Assembly (NCBI GenBank): GCA_023410535.1
Contig: JAEYPR010000008.1
Location: forward strand, 1-44,960
Source of the DNA: Bacillota bacterium
GTDB lineage: Bacteria > Bacillota > UBA4882 > UBA8346
Direction: 5' to 3'
DNA length: 44,960 nucleotides
A program made the position numbers and the translations under genes. Position 1 is the stretch's first letter; every line of letters begins with the position of its first letter. Shown here piece by piece: positions 1 to 7,222 of this stretch. Under the pieces are notes generated by a model. The model did no database searches, was not told the DNA's origin, and saw nothing but the letters and a program-made list of their open reading frames with translations.

Positions 1-84
1 TAACCATTGACCAGAGAAACGGATAAGGGGCACCGTGTAATTGTTCTTCCGAATGGAACTTACGGCCAAATTATGAGTTTTCAT
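1..84 (-). CDS. SymE-like protein, N-terminal fragment cut by window edge
   Basis: An ATG at 84 opens a frame that runs off the left edge after 28 codons. The visible end of the fragment, VPLIRFSGQWL, matches the conserved vP.irLsGkWL core of the SymE family (AbrB-fold-derived proteins annotated as type I toxins). A good RBS (AGAAAGGA) precedes the ATG by about 7 nt. A sigma-A-like promoter lies upstream on the same strand (TTGACT at 153-158, TAGGAT at 130-135, 17-nt spacer) and its spacer is filled by a TAACCA/TGGTTA inverted repeat. The gene is divergent from an XRE regulator that probably represses it. Family assignment rests on 28 residues only; function as a toxin is not shown. Confidence 0.55.
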   Translation of the reverse strand, partial: MKTHNLAVSSIRKNNYTVPLIRFSGQWL

Positions 85-129
85 GGCTTATCCTTTCTCT
101 TCATCCACAATTTCCCACCAATTACCCCC

Positions 130-158
130 ATCCTAACATAACCATTTGGTTAAGTCAA
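130..158 (-). promoter_or_regulatory. Promoter of the SymE-like gene with an embedded palindromic operator
   Basis: Read on the minus strand, TTGACT (153-158) and TAGGAT (130-135) are separated by exactly 17 nt. The spacer contains the inverted repeat TAACCATTTGGTTA at 139-152 (6-bp arms, 2-bp centre). A repressor bound there would block RNA polymerase. The element is seen directly; the assignment to the adjacent XRE protein is inference from position. Confidence 0.5.
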
Positions 159-225
159 TATCAAAATAATAACTTTGGTTAATTATTTCAATATGTTTCC
201 CAAAACAAATTATAATAATGGTTAA
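147..225. promoter_or_regulatory. Three TGGTTAA operator candidates
   Basis: TGGTTAA occurs at 147-153, 176-182 and 219-225. The first is half of the inverted repeat in the SymE promoter. The third lies just after a TATAAT (211-216) that probably serves the XRE gene, so it would overlap that transcription start. The pattern fits a repressor controlling both divergent promoters, including its own. Confidence 0.45.
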
Positions 226-247
226 TAATTAAGAATAGGTGATTCCC

Positions 248-589
248 TTGATTGGCAAAAAAATCGTCGAATTACTTGAAGAAAATAATATGACCCAAAA
301 GGATCTGGCAAAAAAGATTGGCGTAACTGCGGTTACGATCTCAAGGTATGTCACCGGGGAGCGCATGCCCCAATCCGACATCATTGTGAAAATAGCGGAA
401 ACTTTCAATGTTTCAACCGACCATCTTTTAGGGATACCAGCCAAACATAAATCCACTACACCCCAACAATTACATCCCGAAATTGTTTCACTTATGCGCG
501 CTCGCGAAAGAATGACCCCGGAGCAATTTGCGAAATGGATGCGGGTCTCACGCGAGATTTTCCCGGAAGCGTTTGAATCTGAAGACTAG
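248..589 (+). CDS. XRE-family HTH transcriptional repressor
   Basis: A protein of about 113 residues. The N-terminal 60 residues form a Cro/CI-type helix-turn-helix (TQKDLAKKIGVTAVTISRYVTGERMP), followed by the typical VSTDHLLG end of the fold. A short C-terminal tail (EQFAKWMRVSREIFPEAF) could be a dimerisation or sensing part. I chose the TTG at 248 because AGGTGA (237-242) is ideally placed before it; a GTG at 239 would overlap that RBS. The protein probably regulates the divergent SymE-like gene and itself through the TGGTTAA motifs upstream. Its small size and pairing resemble phage or plasmid repressors, but no phage genes are present. Confidence 0.8.
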   Translation: MIGKKIVELLEENNMTQKDLAKKIGVTAVTISRYVTGERMPQSDIIVKIAETFNVSTDHLLGIPAKHKSTTPQQLHPEIVSLMRARERMTPEQFAKWMRVSREIFPEAFESED

Positions 590-657
590 TATGCTGTCTA
601 ACGATCAGCCTCATTTTAATAATATAATCCGAGTAGACGGAAGTTCGAATTTCTTAG

Positions 658-701
658 CCACCCTTTAAATGGGTGCACAGGTTCGATTCCTGTCAGGAAT
701 A
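658..701 (+). other. tRNA-like 3' half (degenerate)
   Basis: CACCC (659-663), a 7-nt loop TTTAAAT (664-670) and GGGTG (671-675) make an anticodon-type arm whose loop would read UAA. One base later ACAGG-TTCGATT-CCTGT (677-693) is a perfect 5-bp T-arm with the TTCGATT loop, followed by CAGGAAT in the acceptor 3' position. The matching acceptor 5' strand and D-arm are not found upstream and the variable region is one base, so this is not a working canonical tRNA. It may be a decayed tRNA or an attachment-site remnant. Confidence 0.35.
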
Positions 702-707
702 AAAAAA

Positions 708-734
708 CAGGGCAGATGTGACCCTGGTTTTTTG
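708..734 (+). terminator. Rho-independent terminator after the tRNA-like element
   Basis: CAGGG, a 9-nt loop and CCCTG are followed by GTTTTTTG on the plus strand. It could terminate the XRE transcript or a small RNA containing the tRNA-like fold. Confidence 0.6.
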
Positions 735-935
735 TTGAATAGAATATTTGAAGTTCGTTCAATCAAAAGTTCACAGGATATGCTCCAATTGACACAACAA
801 TACTTGCCTTTAAAATCGAAACTATCTTAAGTATCTTTCCCATTCCATCATCCACTGATATTGCGGTAATATCCTAACACCAATATTGATTTAAAGCTTT
901 GGAATACTTTTGAACTTTCCAACATCGGCCCTGAA

Positions 936-1015
936 TTCCCGCTCCGTCACCCCTCGCCGCCGAACAACCCGCAGTATTGCTCCGTCGGAGAGGGGCCAGG
1001 GGGTGAGGTCAAACG
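936..1015. repeat. GC-rich interspersed-repeat-like segment
   Basis: This stretch contains CACCCCTCGCCG, a small CTCCGTCGGAG palindrome and GAGGGGCCAGGGGGTGAGG. It resembles the CCCTCTCC/GGAGAGGG intergenic repeats seen in many environmental bacterial genomes. The 82-codon frame across it (910-1158) has no recognisable protein features. Copy number cannot be judged from this window. Confidence 0.3.
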
Positions 1016-1134
1016 CCGAAGCAAAACCACGAAATCCCCATCAGCGGTATCACCCGAACGAACCATCCCCATCTTTAGTCATTCACCCTCGAACGATCGG
1101 CCCCACATTCAACCAATATAGGCCGAGAGGAACC

Positions 1135-1214
1135 TTGCCGGATTGGTGGTCTGCTTGAATTAACATACGCGGTGTCATGTGCGACTTTTCACACCGCAAC
1201 CACCAATCCGGCAA
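1135..1214. repeat. Nested inverted repeat (16-bp outer, 7-bp inner arms)
   Basis: TTGCCGGATTGGTGGT (1135-1150) is perfectly complementary to 1199-1214. Inside it GCGGTGT (1169-1175) pairs perfectly with ACACCGC (1191-1197). The left side carries an 18-nt bulge and the right side one base. No T-tract follows on either strand, so it is not an ordinary terminator. It could be a folded RNA or a MITE-like remnant. Confidence 0.6.
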
Positions 1215-1256
1215 ATCCCCACCAACCTCCCCCATACCTATACTCTAACCTCCAAT

Positions 1257-1284
1257 AAAAAAAGAGCCGGAATAAACCGACTCT
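1257..1284 (-). terminator. Terminator of the aldo/keto reductase gene
   Basis: On the minus strand AGAGTCGG, a 6-nt loop and CCGGCTCT (one U-G pair) are followed by seven T residues. It lies 20 bp beyond the stop of the reductase gene. Confidence 0.8.
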
Positions 1285-1303
1285 CAAGCAAACAACCTCA
1301 AAC

Positions 1304-2458
1304 TCACAACTCTTGCGCCGCCCGCGCAAGCAGCTCGGGGATCTTCAGATCATACTCGCACTCGGGAACACACTGGCCGCATTGAATACAGCGATCCGCT
1401 TGCAACTCCATCCGCCGGTACTCGTCCCGGTACTCGGTCGCATCCTTGCCAAACGCTTGGGCCAGCCGGTACCGCGAATGCAGCAACAAAATCGACGGGA
1501 AATCCAAATCCTGCGGACAAACAAACTCCTCCTGGCAATGGCGGCAGTCGCGGCAGAGTTCCTTGACATTGAAGTTCTCTTCCAACTTGGCGCCTTGCTC
1601 GCGGTATTTGGCGAACGCCGCTGCGTCGGGTTGGGGAGCCAAAGCGGCCTTGATATCCGATGCAAATTCCGCCGGATAACGGGCGCCCGCATCCACGGTG
1701 GCGATGTAGGGGTTTGCCAAACAATACTGGAGCATCACCTCATGATCCAACTCCACGTACTCCCGGAACATCGTGAACATCTGGTTCATCTCATTGCCGC
1801 CGAAGGCTTTCATATTGATGATTCCCAAATCGTGTCGATGCGCCAATTCAATCAACGGAGCCAAACTCGGATTGAAGATATTGTAAGGCAGTTCCACCAC
1901 GTCAAAGAGGTCGGTCTCAATCGCCTCCTTGATCTCCACGGTATCCTTATAATGGCTGGAGAAACCGATATAATCGATCAATCCTTCCGCTTTCGCCGCG
2001 GCGATCTTGGACAACACACCGGTGGCTTTCATCTCACCCCAACGTTCACTGTTGATCCCGTGAAAGAAATAAACGAGCTTAATGGCGTTCGCGCCGATAT
2101 GCAACTGATGCCGGTCTTCAATCCCCAACTTGGCGCGACTGGTGGCCAGGTCCTCGTCAAACTTGGCCGGATTGTAGCCCCGGCCTTTCGTCACAATCAC
2201 GACCGGCTCGGTCAGGTCTTGCCGTGCCCGGATCACCTTGCCGACGATCACTTCGCTTTCGACCGGCTCGCCCCCCGGGAGTTGCCCGTTATACGCCCGG
2301 GCGGTATCGATCAGATTAACCCCCTGATCAAGGACATAATTAACGATTTCTTCCGTCTGGGGCAAGGTTTCCAGCCGTCGTAGATTCATCGCACCAAAGC
2401 TAACTTCGGTGATCATCAATTCCGTCTTGCCAAAACGGCGGCGTTTCAATTTTTCCAA
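1304..2458 (-). CDS. Aldo/keto reductase with C-terminal Fe-S ferredoxin-like domain
   Basis: A NAD(P)H-dependent TIM-barrel oxidoreductase of the COG1453-like type. The barrel shows the AKR start FGKTELMITEVSFGAM, the Asp/Tyr of LIDTARAY, the Lys of VIVTKGR and an active-site His in YFFHGIN. The last 100 residues carry two Cys clusters, CRDCRHCQEEFVCP and CIQCGQCVPEC, typical of the 4Fe-4S variant of this family. I prefer the TTG at 2458, seven bases after AGGAG; the frame stays open to an ATG at 2506, but that start lacks an RBS and precedes the homologous region. The gene is followed by its own terminator. The substrate is unknown; a role in fermentative redox balance is a guess. Confidence 0.85.
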   Translation of the reverse strand: MEKLKRRRFGKTELMITEVSFGAMNLRRLETLPQTEEIVNYVLDQGVNLIDTARAYNGQLPGGEPVESEVIVGKVIRARQDLTEPVVIVTKGRGYNPAKFDEDLATSRAKLGIEDRHQLHIGANAIKLVYFFHGINSERWGEMKATGVLSKIAAAKAEGLIDYIGFSSHYKDTVEIKEAIETDLFDVVELPYNIFNPSLAPLIELAHRHDLGIINMKAFGGNEMNQMFTMFREYVELDHEVMLQYCLANPYIATVDAGARYPAEFASDIKAALAPQPDAAAFAKYREQGAKLEENFNVKELCRDCRHCQEEFVCPQDLDFPSILLLHSRYRLAQAFGKDATEYRDEYRRMELQADRCIQCGQCVPECEYDLKIPELLARAAQEL

Positions 2459-2593
2459 TCGCTTCTCCTCTTTCTGCGTCAAACTGCAAATTTGATAAAT
2501 ATTCATATTCGCAATGCGGCACGGTTCATCCTGCCAACGTTCATAGGAGAATTCGCAGCTTTTCTTGGATATTTCCCGTTGAAGACTTCATAT

Positions 2594-3520
2594 TTAAAAC
2601 AGCCGCAATTGCGGGCCTGGCGCAACTTTCGTTTCCGCCACCGCCGCATCAGACTTGGCGGTCCCGCAGAGCAGCGGCGCCTGGGGATCGTAACGGGCGA
2701 CCTGCGCCGCCACTTGCCCGGGGTTGGTATTGGCATAACAATACCGGCAGAGATGGGGGCAGGTGTTATAAGCGCCGATATCGACCGCCGGGGCGCAACC
2801 GCAATATTCCCGGGCCGCTTTAACCTTCCGTAAACGCAACGGTTGTCCCGTCAATCCCTGGATCCGCCCCGCATCGATACATCGGCCGTGTTCGATTCCG
2901 TACGCCGCTAAATCCACCGCCTCGCAGCACGTATCAATCCGAAATCCATCCGTAGCGGCGATCGCGGCCATTCCGCCCGCCAACCGTTCAATCTCGTCCG
3001 GTTGCGGTTCCCGCGGTTGCAACTCACGCATGTTGCGAACGGTTTTCCGGTAAAAATCCAAAAAACTGATCATGCATTGGTCCACCGCCGGACCGATCTG
3101 CCGGGCTAAAAAAGAAAACTGCTCCAAATGATAATCCACCCCAAGTTCGGCCGTGAACACGATCGGATCGTAACGCCAGACGATTCGTCCCCGTCCCAGT
3201 CGCTCCGCCAATTCGAGCAAGGTGTCGATCCGTTCTGACAGCTTCGGGAGGTTGACCTCGATTGCGCGATCATAGGGATTAAGGGTAAAATGAAAATAAT
3301 ACGGGTACCCGTCCAGCTCCGCCAGTCGGCTCAGCATCGGGCGGGGATTTTTCGTCCAAAAGACCAAACAGTCGACCTGTTCGGGGGTGAGCGGAATGCT
3401 CCGGATCTGCTGCGGATACAACGGGTTGGCGACCAAAACCGCTCCCGCTCGAATCCGTTCAAAAAACCACTCGCTGTAAAACGCCGGGATGTCCGTCCGC
3501 CGGCTGGCGCTGATGATCAT
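2594..3520 (-). CDS. DUF1848 family protein, possible radical-SAM-like
   Basis: A 308-residue protein with the DUF1848 hallmarks: the start MIISASRRTDIPAFYSEWF, then VFWTKNPRPML, then YPYYFHFTLNPYD. Near the C-terminus CPHLCRYCYANTN gives a CX3CX2C triad like that of radical SAM enzymes, preceded by CGCAPAVDIG, so an Fe-S cluster is likely. In classical radical SAM proteins this triad is N-terminal; here it sits at about residue 260, which is normal for this family as I remember it. The reaction is unknown. It stands alone between the reductase and the sbp gene. Confidence 0.8.
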   Translation of the reverse strand: MIISASRRTDIPAFYSEWFFERIRAGAVLVANPLYPQQIRSIPLTPEQVDCLVFWTKNPRPMLSRLAELDGYPYYFHFTLNPYDRAIEVNLPKLSERIDTLLELAERLGRGRIVWRYDPIVFTAELGVDYHLEQFSFLARQIGPAVDQCMISFLDFYRKTVRNMRELQPREPQPDEIERLAGGMAAIAATDGFRIDTCCEAVDLAAYGIEHGRCIDAGRIQGLTGQPLRLRKVKAAREYCGCAPAVDIGAYNTCPHLCRYCYANTNPGQVAAQVARYDPQAPLLCGTAKSDAAVAETKVAPGPQLRLF

Positions 3521-3576
3521 TGTCGCACCTCGTCAAAGAATTTGCCAAACAAAAAGGAGCGGCTCCCCGCTCCTGG

Positions 3577-3948
3577 TCATTTCGAAATATTTTTGCCGTT
3601 ACCGCCGGTATGCCACCACCAGAACCGTTCGAAAAGTTCCTCCCGGATCAGCGAGAGATTTTGGAAAAGCCGGATACTAAAGGCCACCACCGCGCCCATA
3701 TAGATATCGACGCCAATAATGTCGCCCAAATAGGCGAGTAAGGCCGCTAAGGCCGCATTGGTAAAAAAGCTGCTGATGAATTTATAGAGGACGAACTTCC
3801 GCTCCAACTGCGCCCGTAATCCGCCAAAAATCGCGTCAAGCGCCGCCAGAATCGCTATCGCCGAGTATTTAACAAGGTTAATCGGGATATCAAACGGAAG
3901 TAAAAATCCTAATACGACGCCAATAATCGCCCCGATAATCGCTAACAT
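3577..3948 (-). CDS. sbp: Small basic membrane protein Sbp (DUF1290)
   Basis: A 123-residue membrane protein with about four hydrophobic segments: residues 1-20, 25-42, 58-75 and 78-95. The phrases YSAIAILAALDAIFGGLRAQLE and FFTNAALAALLAYLGDIIGVDIY are typical of the Sbp/DUF1290 family found beside division genes in Bacillota. Its ATG overlaps the TAA of the upstream DUF881 gene (TAATG), so the two are translationally coupled. It is thought to work at the envelope or division site, but its role is not defined. The C-terminal tail after residue 105 is hydrophilic and rich in Trp and His (FWWWHTGGNGK). Confidence 0.9.
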   Translation of the reverse strand: MLAIIGAIIGVVLGFLLPFDIPINLVKYSAIAILAALDAIFGGLRAQLERKFVLYKFISSFFTNAALAALLAYLGDIIGVDIYMGAVVAFSIRLFQNLSLIREELFERFWWWHTGGNGKNISK

Positions 3949-4643
3949 TATTTTACCTCCTCGTCCGGCACTTTGGCGTGTTCAAAAGAGATGCTTCCTT
4001 TATACGCCGGCAAGATCAGATCATCGACCAATTGGATCGAAAATTTCAGATTAAACGATAAGATCTGTTGTTCCACAAAGCCGCCCGGCATCATCAACGC
4101 ATTTTTAAGATTGGCGGAATCGCCGATGGCTTCGATGACAAACGGAGGCGCCAACCGTTTGGTGTCAATGAGGATGGTAGTTCCGGCGCAACTAAACCCG
4201 GAAGTCGTACCGATCCGGTTTTTATTCACCGAAATGGCTTCGGCGCCCGCGGCCCAGAGTTCGTTGACCAGTAGTTCCAGTTGATCATAATGAACTACAT
4301 AAAAAACCGGATCTTCGTAGTCTTTCAATTTTTTATCGGAATCGCTCAAAATAATGCGGACCCCTTTGCCGGTCAACGGTAACAAACCCGCAGCCATCTT
4401 GAGACGGGTCATCTCGCGGTCGCGGTCATAATCTTTCAACTGTTTCCGCAAGGTCACAATCTCTTGTTCGTCCTTTTCCAACTGGCGTTTTTGGGTATCA
4501 AAAAGCTTGGCCAATTCGTTCACCTGGCGCGTCGGCAGCACCGCGCGGATCTTCCGTTCGGCCCGCAACTGAAAGACCAAAACCATACTCAAGACCATTG
4601 TAACAATACCAATACCCAATTGCCAACTTCGGTTGGTAAACAT
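3948..4643 (-). CDS. DUF881 family membrane-anchored protein
   Basis: A 231-residue protein with one N-terminal membrane anchor (about residues 8-25) and then a coiled coil of roughly 50 residues (LAKLFDTQKRQLEKDEQEIVTLRKQLKDY). A compact domain follows with GLLPLTGKGVRIILSDS and VNELWAAGAEAISVNKNRI, characteristic of DUF881 (B. subtilis YlxW/YlxX). These proteins sit next to sbp and cell-division genes in Bacillota; here the mreB-like gene is upstream, with a terminator between. The stop overlaps the sbp start by one base. Function is unknown but envelope-linked. Confidence 0.88.
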   Translation of the reverse strand: MFTNRSWQLGIGIVTMVLSMVLVFQLRAERKIRAVLPTRQVNELAKLFDTQKRQLEKDEQEIVTLRKQLKDYDRDREMTRLKMAAGLLPLTGKGVRIILSDSDKKLKDYEDPVFYVVHYDQLELLVNELWAAGAEAISVNKNRIGTTSGFSCAGTTILIDTKRLAPPFVIEAIGDSANLKNALMMPGGFVEQQILSFNLKFSIQLVDDLILPAYKGSISFEHAKVPDEEVK

Positions 4644-4842
4644 TACTATTATACGCCCCTTCCCTAAACGGACTTAATATTCACCATAAACTCGGAAACT
4701 CCTTTTTCCTCTTCTTCACATTTTATGCGCGCAAAACTGGATAACATTCGGAATACACAATAAAAACATCAAGTAATTTCAAAAAAACGACCCAAGCACC
4801 CATTATTAATTTTTGGTTACCGTTTGAGCGCAAAAATAAGAA

Positions 4843-4866
4843 AACCCGCCTCATTAGGCGGGTTGG
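4843..4866 (-). terminator. Terminator of the mreB/mbl gene
   Basis: AACCCGCC (4843-4850), a 6-nt loop and GGCGGGTT (4857-4864) form an 8-bp perfect stem. Read on the minus strand it is followed by TTCTTATTTTT. It separates mreB from the DUF881-sbp pair. The rest of 4644-4882 holds no gene. Confidence 0.85.
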
Positions 4867-4882
4867 TGTTGCCCGTTACCAA

Positions 4883-5926
4883 TCAAGAGGAAGCTTTTTT
4901 GCCCGCGACCAACACTCGCGAGAGTATGTTAATCTGCTCCAACGTCTTTCCAGTCCCCACCGCGACACTGATTAACGGGTCTTCTGCCACCCGGACATTC
5001 ATCCCGAGTTCCCGGCTTAATAACTGATTCAAGCCTTTCAGCAACGCGCCGCCACCGGTCAAAATGATATCTTTAAACATGATATCGGCGACCAATTCCG
5101 GCGGAGTTTTCTCCAGGATCTGCCGGATCGCGTTCAGAATTAAATTCAACGGATCTTTTAAGGCCGTGCGGATCTCCTCCGAATTGACCTCAATCACCTT
5201 GGGCAACCCCGAAATATGGTCGCGGCCCCGCACTTCATATTGGACCTCTTCCTCCATAGGAAACGCCGAACCCAAATAGATTTTGATATCTTCGGCGGTC
5301 CGTTCGCCGATCATTAAATTATAAAACTTGCGGATATATTTGGCAATCGCATCATCCATCGTGTCGCCGCCGACGCGGATCGACTGGCCGGTGACAATCC
5401 CGCCCAAGGAGATCACGGCAATATCGGTCGTCCCGCCACCGATATCGATGACCATGTTGCCCGTGGCTTCATGAACTGGCAAACCCGCCCCAATCGCCGC
5501 AGCCACCGGTTCTTCAATTAGAAACACTTCGCGGGCGCCGCCGTGAATGGTCGCCTCAATCACTGCTCGCCGCTCCACTTCAGTAGTTCCCGACGGAATA
5601 CTGACGACCACGCGCGGCTTGACAAAAACACGGCCATGACAGGCTTTCCGGATCAAAAATTTCATCATTTCCCGGGTAATGTCAAAATCGGCAATAACGC
5701 CTTCCCGTAAGGGCCGAATCGCCATAATGTCTCCCGGCGTCCGGCCGATCATTTGGCGCGCTTCGGTGCCTACGGCCAAAACCTCTTTGGTGTTTTTACG
5801 AATAGCCACCACGGACGGTTCTCTGATGATAATTCCTTTATTGCGTTCATAAACGATACAATTGGCCGTCCCAAGGTCGATTCCGAGATCCTTCACAAAA
5901 TGGCGTGTGATAAACTTCACAGGCAT
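4883..5926 (-). CDS. mreB: Rod-shape protein MreB/Mbl (bacterial actin)
   Basis: A 347-residue actin-fold ATPase that forms membrane-associated filaments guiding lateral cell-wall synthesis. Phosphate 1 motif: DLGIDLGTANCIVY near residue 17. Phosphate 2: NMVIDIGGGTTDIAVISLGG around 157-177. Adenosine motif: DIILTGGGALLKGL near 288. The segment EPVAAAIGAGLPVHEATG is also typical. The N-terminus lacks a long amphipathic helix, so direct membrane binding is uncertain. MreB, Mbl and MreBH cannot be separated by eye, and no mreC/mreD follow, which favours an Mbl-type paralogue. The gene appears monocistronic with its own terminator. Confidence 0.92.
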   Translation of the reverse strand: MPVKFITRHFVKDLGIDLGTANCIVYERNKGIIIREPSVVAIRKNTKEVLAVGTEARQMIGRTPGDIMAIRPLREGVIADFDITREMMKFLIRKACHGRVFVKPRVVVSIPSGTTEVERRAVIEATIHGGAREVFLIEEPVAAAIGAGLPVHEATGNMVIDIGGGTTDIAVISLGGIVTGQSIRVGGDTMDDAIAKYIRKFYNLMIGERTAEDIKIYLGSAFPMEEEVQYEVRGRDHISGLPKVIEVNSEEIRTALKDPLNLILNAIRQILEKTPPELVADIMFKDIILTGGGALLKGLNQLLSRELGMNVRVAEDPLISVAVGTGKTLEQINILSRVLVAGKKASS

Positions 5927-6015
5927 TTTCCATCCAACTTTCCTTGCTATTATGGAGAAATTGCATAATTCGTCTAAATCATCCGCACATTAAAACAATA
6001 ATGCAATTCCCTTAT

Positions 6016-6423
6016 TTATTCCAAGCTCAACTCATCCCGGTATTCCGAGGTTACCCGGAACAGCAACCGTTCAACGTCGACGGTTGATAAGCGTAGCTCT
6101 GAAGGTTCAACCACCTTTATCTTGCGAAACTCTTCGCAAAGCGTCAGTTGCATCAGGTCTTCCAATGATTCCGCCTCAACCGTCATTTCCACCGGGGCAT
6201 AAGCAATCTCCCGTTGCGACTGGGCATCGGACACTAGATAAACATCCTGCTCCAAATCCAACTCGGTCACATTTAAACCTTGAAACGGCAAATTTTTCAG
6301 CAGTGAAGCCCGCTGCGTCCGAAGATCGCGCGCCGTTTCCTGGAGATCATGGTGTTGCCAGAGAAATCTCCGGCCTTTGGGTTCCGCTTTGTAATCAAAA
6401 CGGATCTTGGCTTTGACCGTCAT
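6016..6423 (-). CDS. Protein of unknown function (about 135 aa)
   Basis: I do not recognise this family. The protein is acidic, soluble and without membrane segments or signal peptide. The start is basic (MTVKAKIRFDYKAEPKGRRF), a short heptad-like stretch follows (HHDLQETARDLRTQRASLLKNL), and the second half alternates acidic and hydrophobic residues (VEAESLEDLMQLTLCEEFRKIKVVEP). I chose ATG 6423 because GGGGA lies about 9 nt upstream; a GTG at 6438 would overlap that RBS. It lies 64 bp after the rluB stop, same strand, so it may end the response regulator-kinase-rluB operon. Confidence 0.6.
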   Translation of the reverse strand: MTVKAKIRFDYKAEPKGRRFLWQHHDLQETARDLRTQRASLLKNLPFQGLNVTELDLEQDVYLVSDAQSQREIAYAPVEMTVEAESLEDLMQLTLCEEFRKIKVVEPSELRLSTVDVERLLFRVTSEYRDELSLE

Positions 6424-6487
6424 TAAACGATTCCCCACTTTTCAACTGGTTTTACCGATGGGAAAGGATCCGAATGTTAATTTCAAC

Positions 6488-7222
6488 TTAGATCGAACGG
6501 AAGTACGCTTTCAACTGGTTGAGCGCTTCCAGCTCCGACGGGGTTGGACGCCGGGATTGTCCCGGTTGCAGCTTTTCCTCCAAAATCAAGGGACCCATCT
6601 GCAAGCGGTGTAAAGCGGTCACCGGATGGCCGATTGCTTGCAGCATCCGTTTAACTTGGCGTTTCCGTCCCTCCCGGAGAATGATTATAACGATAGCATT
6701 CCCATTTTCTATCCGTTCAATCGTAACTTTTGCAGGAGCTGTCATTCCGTCATCCAACTTGATTCCCAACTCCAACTGTTGGAGTTGGGGTTCGCTCGGA
6801 ATGCCCTTGACAACAGCTTGATAGACCTTTTCCACCAAATGGCGGGGATGGGTCAAAGCCAGCGCCATCTCCCCGTCGTTGGTAAAAAATAATAACCCGG
6901 AAGTGTCCAGATCGAGCCGGCCTACCGGGTATAAATGTTTACTATTGGGAGGTAATAAATCCATCACCGTCGGCCGCCCGAACGGGTCGGTCACCGTCGT
7001 CAGATAACCTGGCGGTTTATGTAGGATCAAATAGTCCAACGCCGGCTTGGCGGCGACCACCTGATTATCAAACTCAACCCGGTCAACGGACGGGTCGATC
7101 TGCACGCCCAACTCGCGAATGATTGCCCCGTTTACTTTCACCCGACCGGCGACGATCCACTGGTCCGCCTTGCGGCGCGAACCCAAGCCCGTTCCGGCCA
7201 GGAATTTATTCAATCTCTCCAA
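6488..7222 (-). CDS. rluB: rRNA pseudouridine synthase RluB/RsuA family
   Basis: A 244-residue enzyme converting uridine to pseudouridine in 23S rRNA (RluB type; RsuA/RluE/RluF are the alternatives). An N-terminal S4 RNA-binding domain (MERLNKFLAGTGLGSRRKADQWIVAGRVKVNG) is followed by the catalytic domain with GRLDLDTSGLLFFTNDG, whose Asp104 is the nucleophile, and by EGRKRQVKRMLQAIGHPV. Length and motifs are normal. The start overlaps the end of the histidine kinase gene by 13 bp, so it belongs to the two-component operon, an unusual companion for a kinase. Confidence 0.93.
   Translation of the reverse strand: MERLNKFLAGTGLGSRRKADQWIVAGRVKVNGAIIRELGVQIDPSVDRVEFDNQVVAAKPALDYLILHKPPGYLTTVTDPFGRPTVMDLLPPNSKHLYPVGRLDLDTSGLLFFTNDGEMALALTHPRHLVEKVYQAVVKGIPSEPQLQQLELGIKLDDGMTAPAKVTIERIENGNAIVIIILREGRKRQVKRMLQAIGHPVTALHRLQMGPLILEEKLQPGQSRRPTPSELEALNQLKAYFRSI

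Larger units (their letters stand above)
590..909. other. Gene-free stretch with tRNA-like fragment and terminator
   Basis: No convincing gene is present. The notable parts are the tRNA-like 3' half (about 658-701) and a terminator-like hairpin (708-734), listed separately. The rest is AT-rich. A short minus-strand open frame ending at 763 has no usable start or RBS and a stop just upstream. Confidence 0.4.

Noticed and set aside
640..701. A functional tRNA-Leu(UAA)
   Set aside because: The 5' acceptor strand, D-arm and the long variable arm needed for tRNA-Leu are absent.
730..870. Minus-strand frame reading about 36 residues and ending at 763
   Set aside because: A stop lies directly upstream, no start with an RBS is found, and no family is recognised.
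910..1385. Two plus-strand frames of 82 and 68 codons
   Set aside because: No RBS, Pro/Arg/Ser-rich translation, and they cross inverted repeats and the reductase terminator.
1313..2383. A 356-codon plus-strand open frame opposite the aldo/keto reductase
   Set aside because: It is the antisense shadow of a gene with clear motifs; its translation shows no domain and biased antisense composition.
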